Shown in pieces: positions 23,614-34,227 of a stretch of DNA of 64,000 nucleotides. Below the pieces are notes generated by a model. That model was not told the DNA's origin. It made no database searches and saw nothing but the letters and a program-made list of their open reading frames with translations. The stretch is taken from assembly GCF_009905375.1 (NCBI RefSeq), contig NC_133648.1:88722307-88786306 (forward strand). The letters run 5' to 3'. The position numbers and the translations under genes are program-made. Origin of the DNA: Apium graveolens (taxonomy: Eukaryota; Streptophyta; Magnoliopsida; Apiales; Apiaceae). Position 1 is the stretch's first letter. Each line of letters begins with the position of its first letter.

Positions 23614-24340
23614 TGCCTTAGTGTGTGGTGATTGTATGATATCCTAGTTATGGTTGTGCTTATTCGTCTTGTGAGCATCGCGAACTTATAAGATAGCGTG
23701 TTAATTCTTAATAAAGCGAAATTGAATTTAAGGATTTAGAACTTGCCATGCTAGCAGAGGTTCATGTATTGTTATACATGATTCGTAGGTAATTTTACCC
23801 ATCTTACTTGTCCTATGTAATCAAGATAGATAACTTATGCTTAAACCGTTATGTTGTCAAATTCTATAGACATATAGGGTCTCAATATAATTGGTGCCTA
23901 TTCAGCTTCTATCTCTTTTGTGGATGTCTGGTAGAATGGTACTCGTGCAACGAAAGTTGGCGTTTATCAGTTTCGTGTTATCTGATTAGTGTCATCACCA
24001 TTGCATGCTAAGGTTGAGAATAATAAAACTGTTGAATGAAGTACTTAATGAAGTTAGAATCCCATGTTTGTCATATATATATATATGTATATATATATAT
24101 TAATCCAGTCTATTTTATTCTCTTAGTTATAATTGTTAGCGTAATCCTTAGTTATTAACATCGTCACTTTGTTATTGTCTTAGCATTGAATAATAACCAT
24201 ACATTGTTGCTTAGGTGCGTAATTTAGATAGTTAACCAATATAGTCTATGTGGGATCGAATCTGATTTATATCTTATACTACTTGCGAACTCGTATACTT
24301 TCGTGTAATATTAGCGCATGTTTAGCGACTAACAGGAGCC
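23614..24340 (+). repeat. Possible Athila-like LTR end / unassigned spacer
   Basis: No gene. The end (24250-24335) reads GTGGGATCGAA, then TACTACTTGCGAACTCGTAT and ACTTTCGTGTAATATTAGCG, wording I associate with the U5 end of Athila-type gypsy LTRs. No primer site follows, so the assignment is weak. A (TA)n run occupies 24072-24100. Confidence 0.3.
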
Positions 24341-24395
24341 CTTGATGAAAAACGAGAGAGAAATTGAGAGAAATGCAGGTACATGAGAGATAAGT

Positions 24396-26885
24396 ATGTA
24401 CATCATTGCTAGTGAGTCAATGAATGCCAATGATGCAGATATAGAGAAACTATCTCAGCATAATCAAGTTGTTATAGGTTCCATCTCTTTGGATGCTGAG
24501 GCATTTACTCATCCTGTTCCAGCATATCAAATTTTGGCTGGACAAGGCAATGAAAATGCAAAAAGAATGCTGAACTTGGTGCACACCACCCAGTCAATGC
24601 AAAGAGCTAAGGATTCCATCACAGTTATGCCACCTAGAGCTGATGATGATGTTGACTATGGGACTGGGGAATCTGTTGATTTTTTTGGAAATGATGGTGA
24701 AAGTGAGGAGCTCATGAACATAGGGGGAGAAGCAGGCACCAACTCTAGATCTGGCCTTCCTTCATGGGAATTCTCCAAAGACTGTGATCTTCAAATTTCA
24801 AGGTTACTCTCATTCATCAAATTCAGTAAATACACAATGCTATTCAATCTACAACAGATGCAGGCACCAGGCAGCTCTTACAAGCACATCTAAATTCTCT
24901 GTAACTGTATCAAATTCAAGGCCTTCAACACAACCAGGATATCACTTCTATCAAGACAGAGATCAATCAAGTAAAGAAGGATATTTCTAACAGATTAGAT
25001 GCCAAACTTCCAGAAGCTACAATGATTGATATTAAAAGACAACTAAGGAAGAACACTGATCTTGAAACCAAGGTGGATTCCTTGGATAAAAGAATGACTG
25101 ATGGAAGCTTCTCTAACAACTATTCATCTACATCAAGCAGAGCAAATAGACTTGCTTCAAAAGCTAGTGGCAGCACAAACCTCTTCCTCTACTCAACTTG
25201 GTGATAACAAAAAGGGGGAGAAAGAAAGCTCTATTATCCCAATCAGTCAAGAGGAATCAAGGAGTGAGGGGGAGCAAAAAGTGCTAAACATCCAAGTCAG
25301 CAAAGTGATTGTGCCAGCAATTGCTTTCCCAAAGCTACCAATCATGGACAGTATTAACATCATAAATCTGGCAGCAGCAAAACTAAACACATAAGACAAA
25401 CTGCTAAAGATTGATGTAGCAGCAGCTGAGAAGGAGTTGAAAGAAAAATGGAGAAAGATAGATGCAGAAATTCAACAAAAGTTTGAGCCAATTCAGAAGC
25501 CAGACAAAACATTCATTCATCACTCTCAAGTTAAGAACAATTCGGTGAATGAAATGAGTATGAATTATCTGGAGAAAGGCCAAACATCTTGCATCAAATC
25601 TCCAAAAGCAGATTTCATCATGAAGCCTAAAAGAAACTACTCAAAGTTTTCAGACAAGAATCCCATGGATACTGTGTATGAGACACCTAGGCCATATGAG
25701 AAGAAGCTGTTGGCTAGGTCAATTGTCTTCTACAAAGATCCAGCTGATTCAGCACTCAAAAGGAGATTAGCCAAGATTTATAGAAATGGTAAGGAAATTT
25801 GGGTGGTGGCTTGACACCCCATGTTTGTGGAAGCTAAGAAGGAAAAGAAAGAAAGAATCAGGCAAGAAAAGAAGCAAGCGGCTCTGGATGCTAAAAAGCT
25901 TAAACAAAAGAAGCAAGCAGAAACACCTGCACAACCAACTGTAATTGCTGAACCTAAGGATCAGAAAGTGCAAGAAGAACAACAGCAGAAAAGAAGATTC
26001 AGATACAAGCTCCATTCCAAGAGAAAATTGGACTTTAATGATGAAGAAATGGAAGACACTATACCTAAAAGGTCCACAACTACAACTCAAACATCAAAAC
26101 CCTCAGTGACATTTGAAGAAATCAAGGTGGTGGATCCAACTAGGAATATTCATGGTGAGCTCATAATTCCAAAGGATGAGCCAGTGGTCTGGGATAGTTT
26201 GCCTATTCCTGAGCTGAACTTTCATATCTTCAAGACAAAGACAAGAGCAAGCAAGAAAGTGAAGCCTGTGACTCTCAAATCCAAGGCCCTAGTCGAATCT
26301 CAATCCACGGTCAACAAAGGAGATATGATGTACATCTGTGACAATAAAGAGTTTTCTAACATTAACCTCTACTTAGATGAATTGGAAGAAGTTAGAGGAA
26401 TTGATGCCCACAGACATCTTCCTGAAAGACTGGTATTCAAATACAAGGGAGGAAAATAGATCATATGGTCACTTCACAGGATCCTTCGAGAAAGCCAGTC
26501 TGTTCTAATAAAGATCTACTCATCATTCAAAAAGAACTTTGGGTACCATGTGACTGCTAGAAGATTAGTTCTAAAGAAGATTGAGGAGCTGAGGAGTAAT
26601 AGAGCCAAAGATGCACTTCCAAAAACTCTGTCAATTCCCTTCACAGGAAAGAGAGTGCATTTGAGGCCTTATTGGTTAATGGAATTCAAGGATGAAAAGG
26701 GAGTTAGAAGATTTTTCAGATTGGAGGACCAGTTGGGTATCTCTAGCAATGAGACTCTATTGGAAATGCAAGGAATGCTAGATCTCTCAGAAGGTGATGA
26801 ACTTGAATTCCACATACAACTCCAAAACCAGATAGAAGAGAACAATAGGAGGCTTGGGAAGAAACCTAGACAATCAAGGAAATAG
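24396..26885 (+). pseudogene. Third ORF of SIRE-like element A' (3' of pol), broken
   Basis: Pieces in several frames together resemble one long protein. The first piece (MNANDADIEKLSQHN to LPSWEFSKDC) is acidic. A frameshift near 24790 leads to a coiled-coil stretch (LETKVDSLDKRM, HQAEQIDLLQKLVAAQ). Then come a Lys/Glu/Gln-rich basic region (ELKEKWRKIDAEIQQK, KKEKKERIRQEKKQAALDAK) and a conserved C-terminal domain with ELEEVRGIDAHRHLPERLVF, FGYHVTARRLVLKKIEEL and KRVHLRPYWLMEFKDEKG. TGA near 25812, TAG near 26457 and others interrupt it. No signal peptide or membrane segment is visible, which argues against a true envelope protein even though the position is that called env-like in SIRE elements. 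Function unknown. The copy at 54801-56429 confirms the domain order. Confidence 0.7.
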
Positions 26886-27076
26886 ACTTATCTGCTCAGA
26901 TTAGAGGAGCACCTTGATAATGATTGTGAGCTATTCTTTGTATACTTTGCATTGTTCAATTTTCAGTAAATTTTGCAGCACTTACCAGTTTTATCTACTA
27001 TTTTCAATCTGTATTCTTAGAAGTGTTTTGTTATCATCAAGTTTCTCTTAATTTATGGCTACAATCCAGTAGACAT

Positions 27077-27090
27077 AAATTGGGGGAGAT
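27077..27090 (+). other. Polypurine tract of SIRE-like A'
   Basis: AAATTGGGGGAGAT directly before the LTR TG; the minus-strand relative has AAATAGGGGAGAT in the same place. Confidence 0.88.
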
Positions 27091-27444
27091 TGTTAGGAAT
27101 ATGTTGTGAACTTGATGATAAATGAATCAAAACACCTTAGTAGATTTAACTTAGTGAAGTTTGTAGCACTCGACGGATGATCAAATATAGTCCCGATGGA
27201 TGATTCAATATATTCCCGACGGATGATAATTTGATATCCATCGAGTGAGTAGCTTATGTAATAATAAGTATTGTAGCATATTTTTGCAAATAACTTTGTG
27301 TAGATTCTGTAGTAGCATATGAGTCATGTTGACTACTAGTAGATATGCAGAATAGGTTGATTAATCGTAAATATAAAATGTCTTGTAATTCTGCATGTAC
27401 CCGACGAATGATCAATTCAAAGATCAATTCAAAGATAACAAGCA

Positions 27445-27685
27445 TGATCAATTCAAAGATCTGTTGACAGTGACAACAGAGTCACATGCGTTGGGTGTTT
27501 TCAAAAGGAATGTGGCAGCCCGTTTAGCAGGAAATTGAAAACAAAGAAACATGGATAACAAGCATGTACCCGACGAATGATCAATTCAAAGATCTGTTGA
27601 CAGTGACAACAGAGTCACATGCGTTGGGTGTTTTCAAAAGGAATGTGGCAGCCCGTTTAGCAGGAAATTGAAAACAAAGAAACAT
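27445..27685 (+). repeat. 108-bp tandem duplication inside SIRE-like LTR
   Basis: 27445-27552 and 27578-27685 are identical as far as I can read (TGATCAATTCAAAGATCTG to AAAGAAACAT), period 133 bp. Part of the spacer also repeats sequence from about 27393. The related LTR at 53733-54787 lacks it. Confidence 0.9.
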
Positions 27686-27807
27686 TACCATTTCCATGCT
27701 ATTATAAAGATATTAAAAGATGCTGGAATAGAGTAATGAAGTAGCATGGAGTTAGACTTGATAGGTTTTGTTTTATTATCCTGTCTGATTACCATGTAAA
27801 CTTGGTG

Positions 27808-27817
27808 ATATATAAAC
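27808..27817 (+). promoter_or_regulatory. TATA box of SIRE-like LTR A'
   Basis: GATATATAAACCAAGTGTAGC context. The minus-strand relative (near 54066-54090) has the same TATA word followed by CCAACTGTAGC, so the element is conserved between two diverged LTRs. Confidence 0.65.
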
Positions 27818-27964
27818 CAAGTGTAGCTAGTTGAACAAATAACTAAACAAACACATTTAGAAGAGAAATAGAAAAAAGTTATACTTATCAAGAATTTCTC
27901 TATAGTTTGTTTGTTCGACTTTTAAAGCAGTTGTGAGCCAATTTGAGCTTCACAGAGTTCTCAA

Positions 27965-27968
<4 letters not shown>

Positions 27969-27996
<28 letters not shown>

Positions 27997-27997
27997 C
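27969..27997. repeat. (AT)n microsatellite
   Basis: About 14 AT units within the SIRE-like LTR. Confidence 0.9.
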
Positions 27998-28211
27998 TGG
28001 TGGATACATTCAAATCCACCAGAAAGTTTTAAAGACTTGTATTTTTATTACTTTGTGTTTAATTTACTTAATTCTTTATTCCGCACTTTGCAAATCAAAA
28101 CACTTATATATATATATATTGAGTTGGAACATTTTTATAAATCTCATAAAGAGGCCAGAATTACATTCAACCCCCCTTCTGTAATTTGTGTTGTATTGTT
28201 AGGGAATAACA

Positions 28212-28279
28212 TTGATGAATCGACATGGGAGGATAAGGATCTCTTGAAGCTCAACTTTCCAGAATTTATTTTAACATGA
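28212..28279 (+). pseudogene. pol: Last codons of a chromovirus pol, cut by SIRE-like insertion
   Basis: Directly after the SIRE-like LTR the sequence reads DESTWEDKDLLKLNFPEF, the end of a chromodomain as found at the C-terminus of small chromoviruses (Reina/Galadriel-like), then a TGA and a GGG-rich tail leading to a polypurine tract. The rest of the gene is lost or outside this arrangement. Confidence 0.65.
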
Positions 28280-28294
28280 GGACATGTTGATCTT

Positions 28295-28308
28295 GAAGGA
28301 GGGAGGAT
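28295..28308 (+). other. Polypurine tract of small chromovirus
   Basis: GAAGGAGGGAGGAT immediately before the TG of the 380-bp LTR. Confidence 0.75.
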
Positions 28309-28688
28309 TGTTAAGAATAGGCAGTTATGCATATTACTAGTAGTAGTAATTGTTACTAAGGGTACTATGGTCTTTCTGTATGACCTGAGTAGTATAAATA
28401 GTATGGAGGACTAGTAATTCTGTTATGTTGAATCTAATATCAAGAAAATGGAAATGTTTTCCACCAATCTATTCTCTCTCTAATTTCTGTACTTTCTCTC
28501 TCTGTAACTGATTTCTGCATCTCTCTAGGGTTTCTATCTCTCTAGAAACTATCATTCTTCTGCTAATCTCCTACACTGTAGCTTAAATCTCTCATTTTAC
28601 TACTTGTTTTCCTGTTCTCTATAATCAAAAACACCAAAAACAACATAAAACTTCAGAAAGTACAAATCAAAAGCCTCAGTTCTTGACA
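28309..28688 (+). repeat. 3' LTR of small chromovirus (about 380 bp)
   Basis: It begins TGTTAAGAA and ends TTCTTGACA, matching inverted termini (8 of 9). A TATA box AGTATAAATAG lies at 28391-28401 and pyrimidine-rich CTCTCTCTC runs follow. It sits right after a chromodomain end and polypurine tract, so it is the 3' LTR. No second copy is in the window. Confidence 0.75.
28393..28400 (+). promoter_or_regulatory. TATA box of 380-bp LTR
   Basis: TATAAATA, 84 bp into the LTR, followed by CT-rich sequence typical of plant 5' UTRs. Confidence 0.6.
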
Positions 28689-29338
28689 ATCTGCCACCAA
28701 TGCCAGCCATGAACAAGAAAAGCCTCAAAGCAAACCCTAAGCCCAAGGTGAGCAGGATAAAGATGTTGACTTCGAAAAAGTTTTTTGGATAAGCTCCTGC
28801 AATAATAGAATTGGCTGTTAGTTTCTACAATTATATATTTTAATTAACAGAGCGTTTGTTAGAAGGGATGAACACGTTCCGAGCGACAAAAGGCATAATG
28901 GTATAAAGTAGGTTCCTGAAATAATAGGTTGTTAGCTTCTACAATTATATATTGTAATTAACCTCTATGATCTCTTTATAATAAAAGTACCAACTCTTAC
29001 TCTTTTTGCCTTTACCTTCAAGGATTGAATTATCTCTTTAATTTGCAACCATAATTTATTTATGGACAAACTTCATATATATTTTATGAGGAAAAACTTT
29101 AGCTAAATTCAAAGAAATGAAGACATTATGCTAACCAGTGACAAAAACAATGAAAACACATACTCAAGAATCCAAAGATGAGCCAAAAAGTTATAGAAAT
29201 CTCACATAGCATAGGTCAAAAAGTGAGCAACTTCACTTTTATGAAAGCCTGCACTCTAGATAAGGCAGAAAATCCAGCTGCAGTATGGTCGAACGTTACC
29301 ATTGTATGGGACATGCCCTAATCGGTCTCTCAAATTCG
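28689..29338. other. Non-coding flank with a 50-bp imperfect direct repeat
   Basis: No gene. 28794-28848 and 28913-28961 are imperfect copies (GTTAGTTTCTACAATTATAT against GTTAGCTTCTACAATTATAT). Otherwise unassigned. Confidence 0.5.
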
Positions 29339-30515
29339 CTTGTTTCCTGGAAACGGGTGATCAAACGGGTGATCAGGAAACCCAAGTAAATTATATGATG
29401 TTGTCCGAAGCTTTGCTTTATGGATACCATCTGATAGTAGAGATGCCGATATGAAGTTCTTAGTTCAGCCTAGTGCAGGACTTGCCAAAGCACCTTCTCT
29501 TGAACCGTGAGGACAAGCACATTGCATTTCATTTATGGATAATGAGATCACCAAAGAATATTAAGTACATGTTTGCCCCCACTTTTCAACCTTGCTGCTT
29601 TAATGAAACAATATGCTGAGCAAAATTTGAAGGGGATTTTTTCATTTTGCGCCTGTTCTTAAGGTTCTTGAGTTATCGTATACCAGTATAAGGGAAAATT
29701 TAAAACGCATCATTGATTTATTTGAGCCGCGTTATCTTGATCTATCTGGGACTACACTGAGCACATTACCAAAAGAGATGAGCAGGTTGGAAAATCTGAG
29801 GTATCTGGATTTGAAGCACACTCATTATCTTAGAACTATTCCATGCGAGGCTACATCTGAAATTTCTCAATTATTAGTCTTAAAATTTCTATTGCAGTTA
29901 TGTAGGCTGGAAGGTTCAAGATTTTAGGATCGAGAATGAAATAAGATTTGTGGAATTGGAAAAGCTGAGGCATCTTACCACTCCAGGGATAACAATAACT
30001 TAATTAACAGCCCTGGAGGAACTACTTGTTTTTAAAAATTGTATACAGTTTTTGTGCATAACATCGTGTTGTATAAGCTGCATCTGTCATCAAATCCCGG
30101 TGATGAGAGATTGAGAAGGCTCATCATCAATGATTGTTGTGATTTAAAGTGCTTGGCCATTGGTTCGGAGGCTGAAAACAACTGGCTACCTAGTTTACAG
30201 GTTCTTGCATTTAACAATCTTCCCAGCTTGATCACAATGTGGGAAAATTTAGTGACACGCAGAGCACTTCAAATTAACCATTCCATTACCATTGCAACAA
30301 GCTGAAAAACGTTTCCGGGGTTATAAATATTCTAAAGCTTGAAATGTTGTACTTCTACTAGTGCAAAGGAATGGAAGAAGTTATGAATGTTGATGTTGTG
30401 GTAGGTGGAGTTGCAATCACATTTCATTCACTTAGAACACTATCTATATGAGATCTCCCACACTTACCTAGTATCTCAGGGTATACAGAAATAAGTAGAT
30501 CCTCTATTGTGGTAA
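29339..30515 (+). pseudogene. NLR disease-resistance gene relic (end of NB-ARC, LRR)
   Basis: Host gene remnant. Spread over frames are segments typical of coiled-coil NB-LRR immune receptors of the RPS2/RFL1-like group: DVVRSFALWIPSDSR (the motif just after the NB-ARC winged helix), PVLKVLELSYTSI, YLDLSGTTLSTLPKEMSRL, LRYLDLKHTHYLRTIP, FVELEKLRHLTTPGI, LRRLIINDCCDLKCLA, NNWLPSLQVLAFNNLPSL and KGMEEV. The leucine spacing fits LRRs. There are many stops and frameshifts, and the N-terminal CC, P-loop and most of NB-ARC are absent, so it cannot make a receptor. It probably marks ancestral genic sequence between insertions. Confidence 0.82.
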
Positions 30516-31121
30516 TGTAGGACTGGTGGGATATACATCACAATGTTGAACTAACGAAATATACAACACACTTGGTTACGTGTGGAAATTTTACTTCTGA
30601 GATCTCACACTCTGTTAGATCTCACAGATTGGCCTTATGTTCTCAGGTTAATATTCATAATTTTAACTTGAAATTATCAAAAAATAGAAACACAACTTAA
30701 ATTAAAGTAACAAGATGTGCTCATAAAAATTTGTTACCATATTTTTTGGTATAATCTATGGTGAATCTAGTCATTATTGGCCTAGCTAGTCAGAGCCTTC
30801 AAAATGCTTTAAATTAGATATCTTTTGTTTGGTTCCTTTTAATGGTAAAATGGAGAGCCTCAGTCTGCAGGGTTTAAGTACACTTCAGGGTTTTATAATC
30901 TTTTTAAGCATTATAACGGTTTGACAATTATACATACCTGCCTTGTGGTTCACAAACATTTTTTTCTTCATTAAAATACTGAAAACAACGTATCTTCTTA
31001 CTCTTGTACCCGGAAAAAAACAATTTACGGGAAAAAAGATCGGTGTAAATTGGGCAGTTCAAGGACAAAGAATTATATTTTCCGTAATTCAGGGACAAAA
31101 ATTGAACTTCTTTGAACCACA
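30516..31121. other. Unassigned spacer
   Basis: No coding support and no LTR ends. The last 100 bases are flank of the non-autonomous gypsy element. Confidence 0.4.
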
Positions 31122-32077
31122 TGTCTAATATCCCATATTTTCAGATATTATTATTATTATTATTATTTGAAGTTGTTTATGTGATTTTTATGTGAATTTT
31201 AGGGAATTATATGATAATTGGAGTTGATGTTTTGGATGTTTATATATGATATTCTTTGAGTATTCTAATTTTTATATGTCCAGAATAAAATATAGATAAT
31301 GTTGATATTTTTACGGTAATTTTTGGACTGTTATATGATTTATAATGATTTATGGATTTATTAATAATTTTCTGAATAATTACAAAACTATTTTATAAAG
31401 CCGGGAATCGTCCAACTTCAACCGTTTTTACATTTTTACAACCCGAAACTCTTCTGAAAACTCTTTTCTAACCTAATCTGGTAATTCCGGACATTTTCCG
31501 TGTTTTGACTTTTTCGATCCGGATTACGGTTTGACCTGTATGAGTCCCGCTGAAAAATTTTCGATACAATAATCATTTCGATAGATCAATAAAACCCGTA
31601 TTCTCGAGAGATGGGATATTTTACATTATTTTCTCATAGGGTGTTGTATAATAAGTTCGGTTTCGATAATTATCCAATTTTAGTATTAAACTGTATCGTT
31701 TCTATAGGTACTTAGCGGCTAAGTAATCTATTTTCGGATCCGAGATGACCCAACAGAATACTTGTTATGTGTTTTCGGGGTTTTCTGTTAATATAGGAAT
31801 CGTCTCTGATTTTCAAAAATTAACGGACGGGGACCCCACCGGGACTTCAAAGTCCATAAAATTCGTGTTTTATTTGTATAAAATCATTCATATTTCGAAT
31901 ACCCATTATTTTTGCATTTTTGTATTATTCGCAATTTTTGGGGAATTTTGATATAAATTTTATATGTTATCGCCTTTAAAATCATTCCCCATAATTATGA
32001 TTTTGGGGCTTAATAATTTTAATTATGGGAATAAAACACCCTTAATTGATTTTAGGGGTATTTATTTATCAAAAATA

Positions 32078-32085
32078 TAAATAGC
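32078..32085 (+). promoter_or_regulatory. TATA box of LTR copy 2
   Basis: TATAAATA, then GC and the deletion junction (32087). The sequence that should hold the transcription start is missing here. Confidence 0.6.
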
Positions 32086-34160
32086 ACGTTCTATTGGTAC
32101 CAATTTTATAAATCGAGGTTAAGTATTCTGCAAAATCAATTTTTATGTTCTTGAGCTTGAAATCGTTTTTGATTTCTTTGGATTTTTTATTGTTTTTGAG
32201 GTTATGAATAGCTTTAGAATAATTAGAGGAGTCGATTTCACTATTTATTTATATCGTTTGATTTCAGGAAGTGTTAGGCCGAGTTCTTGTTTTTTTTTAG
32301 TTTTTAATTTTGAATTTTTGATTAATCCTGATGTACTTGATAAATTATGATGATTGGGATAGTTTCTAAATGATCTGAGCTTTATTTTGATAACCGTTTC
32401 GTTGTTTTTGGTTGAGTTTTGAGCGATTCAAGTTGTTGACCGGAGAACTCGAGTTTGGAGGCCGGAAATTGGCCGAAGTTCGTGTTTACGGCTTCTGGGA
32501 TTGATGTTGTGAGTTGATATGAACTCCAGAGGTGTTGATAAATCGATTTAAGTTTAACTTGAGTTAGAATCGTGTTGTTTTTGCTGTTATCGGAGGCCGC
32601 CGGAAAACGGCGAAGCTCGCCGGTTTCTGGGATGAACCCAGATTCCGGTCGAGGTCCGACGGAATTTCGGCCACCCCCTGCCAGCCAACCCCGCGCTTTG
32701 ATCCAGTGAGGAAGAACACATGAATGTAGAACCTGTTTCTATATTTTTGTTTTCTTTTTAAATCAAAATTCTATTTTAAAAATTCCTAAAATCCTTTTTA
32801 AATTCCCAAAAATATTTTGGTTAATTATTTAATAATTAACTGAAATACTTTAAATTTCAAAAATTTATTTCTTTTAATATTTTCTAAATTTCAATTTAAT
32901 TTAATTATTTATAATTTATTTTAGTTAATTATTTATGGATTTAATTAATTGATTAATACATTTAATCAATTAATTTTGTTTATAGATAGTTAAATAAAAT
33001 ATAATTATTTGTAATTAAGCCAAATAATTCCTAAAAATTATTTTTGAGCTTTTAAAACTTATATTTAGGTATCTAAAAATCAAGTAATATTATTATTAAT
33101 CGATTTATTCTTATTTATTCCTATTTTATTCGTAGAAAATAAATCGTTCGTCCGTTTAATACGAAACGAACGCGTATAGACTGAGAAAAATATTTTGATT
33201 TTAATAAAAATACTTTCAAGACCCAAATCCTTTTGTTTCGAAAGGTCGCTTGTTTTACGAATCATTCTGAGTCGATTATTGATCGATAAATCATATTTTT
33301 AACCCGATTTTAGTTTTAGACGTAGCGAGTCGAACCTTTTGACGAACAGAGTCATATTTGATATGAATTATGTGATTTGTGACGTACGTGTTTACGTGCT
33401 ATGTGAATTATATGCAAATATGGGTCAAGAGTCCTGTTTTTGGCTGTTGTAATTATGTGTGGGCTATCGTATGGGTAGACGATAGGATTTTGACGCACAG
33501 CTCGTCGAGTAATTATCTTTTAGATGATTAAAGTTGTATCTTTTAATTATAGATACAGATCATTCCAGTTGATCAGGACAAGACGTTGGATAAAGAATGA
33601 GATGGAATGGTATTGGATATCTGGCTTCTAGCAATCGCAGGAGCAACATACCAGTAAAGTGTTGAAAAGAAGGACGGTGATGCTTTGAGATGCCAGACTG
33701 AGATAATTGTGTTATTACGAGTGTGACTAACTGCTAAAAACCAAAGGCAAGTATCCCTATCATCACTTATTGTTCAAGTGATATTTATTTTAAGTCTTCT
33801 TATGCGAGTATTGCTTTCCCTATTCTCAGTTCAGAATAGATAAATGTTTTACATATCACTGAATTAACATGCTTATCATGCAAGTACCCTCTGCTATTCT
33901 ATGTTCAGAATAGTTAAATGTTTTACTCATCGAATTACTGGATTTATAAACATTTTGGAATTTGAGAAAGATGATTTTGTTGCGAGTATTCCTGCCCAAG
34001 TGAATGGGGGAATAAAATTATTTAGGATGTCGATTGAGTCGGCTCCTTTTCAATAAAAAGGTTTTAATATTGGAATGGTCACTGATTACAGCGTAGGTGA
34101 ACGAGATATCGGTCCAGCTGTAATATCTTTCAAGGCGAATATATGCCTTTTCTGGCGCCC

Positions 34161-34227
34161 TATAGGTACCGTATGGCTGCGGGATACGGGTAGTACCTAT
34201 ATTTACGGTATGGCTGCGGGATACCGT
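34161..34227 (+). other. Hairpin pair with identical loops, LTR copy 2
   Basis: Hairpin 1 has outer stem TATAGGTAC/GTACCTATA, inner stem CCGTAT/ATACGG and loop GGCTGCGGG. Hairpin 2 has a perfect 7-bp stem ACGGTAT/ATACCGT around the same loop (34212-34220). Confidence 0.65.

Larger units (their letters stand above)
24341..28211 (+). mobile_element. 3' end of a SIRE-like copia element (copy A')
   Basis: A broken third ORF (24396-26885), polypurine tract and 1.12-kb 3' LTR. Gag, pol and the 5' LTR are missing on the left. The third ORF and LTR are homologous to the minus-strand copy at 53733-56429. Calling it SIRE/Maximus-like rests on the linkage of such an ORF with SIRE-type gag-pol at 42456-49091 and on the ATTCAACCCCCC-type LTR end. 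Confidence 0.7.
27091..28211 (+). repeat. 3' LTR of SIRE-like A'
   Basis: 1,121 bp from TGTTAGGAATATG to GGGAATAACA. Ends and internal landmarks match the minus-strand LTR at 53733-54787. U3 carries repeated CGACGGATGA-like words (27171, 27194, 27218, reverse at 27235). TATA box at 27808-27817. A tandem duplication (27445-27685) and an (AT)n run (27969-27997) are private to this copy. Confidence 0.88.

Noticed and set aside
24072..24100. (TA)n run, considered as an origin or promoter
   Set aside because: Simple microsatellite; similar AT runs occur at 27969, 28103 and 58376.
28689..28790. Possible gag start after the 380-bp LTR (MNKKSLKANPKPKVSR)
   Set aside because: No primer site next to the LTR and the frame stops after about 30 codons; the LTR is a 3' LTR, so the following DNA is flank.
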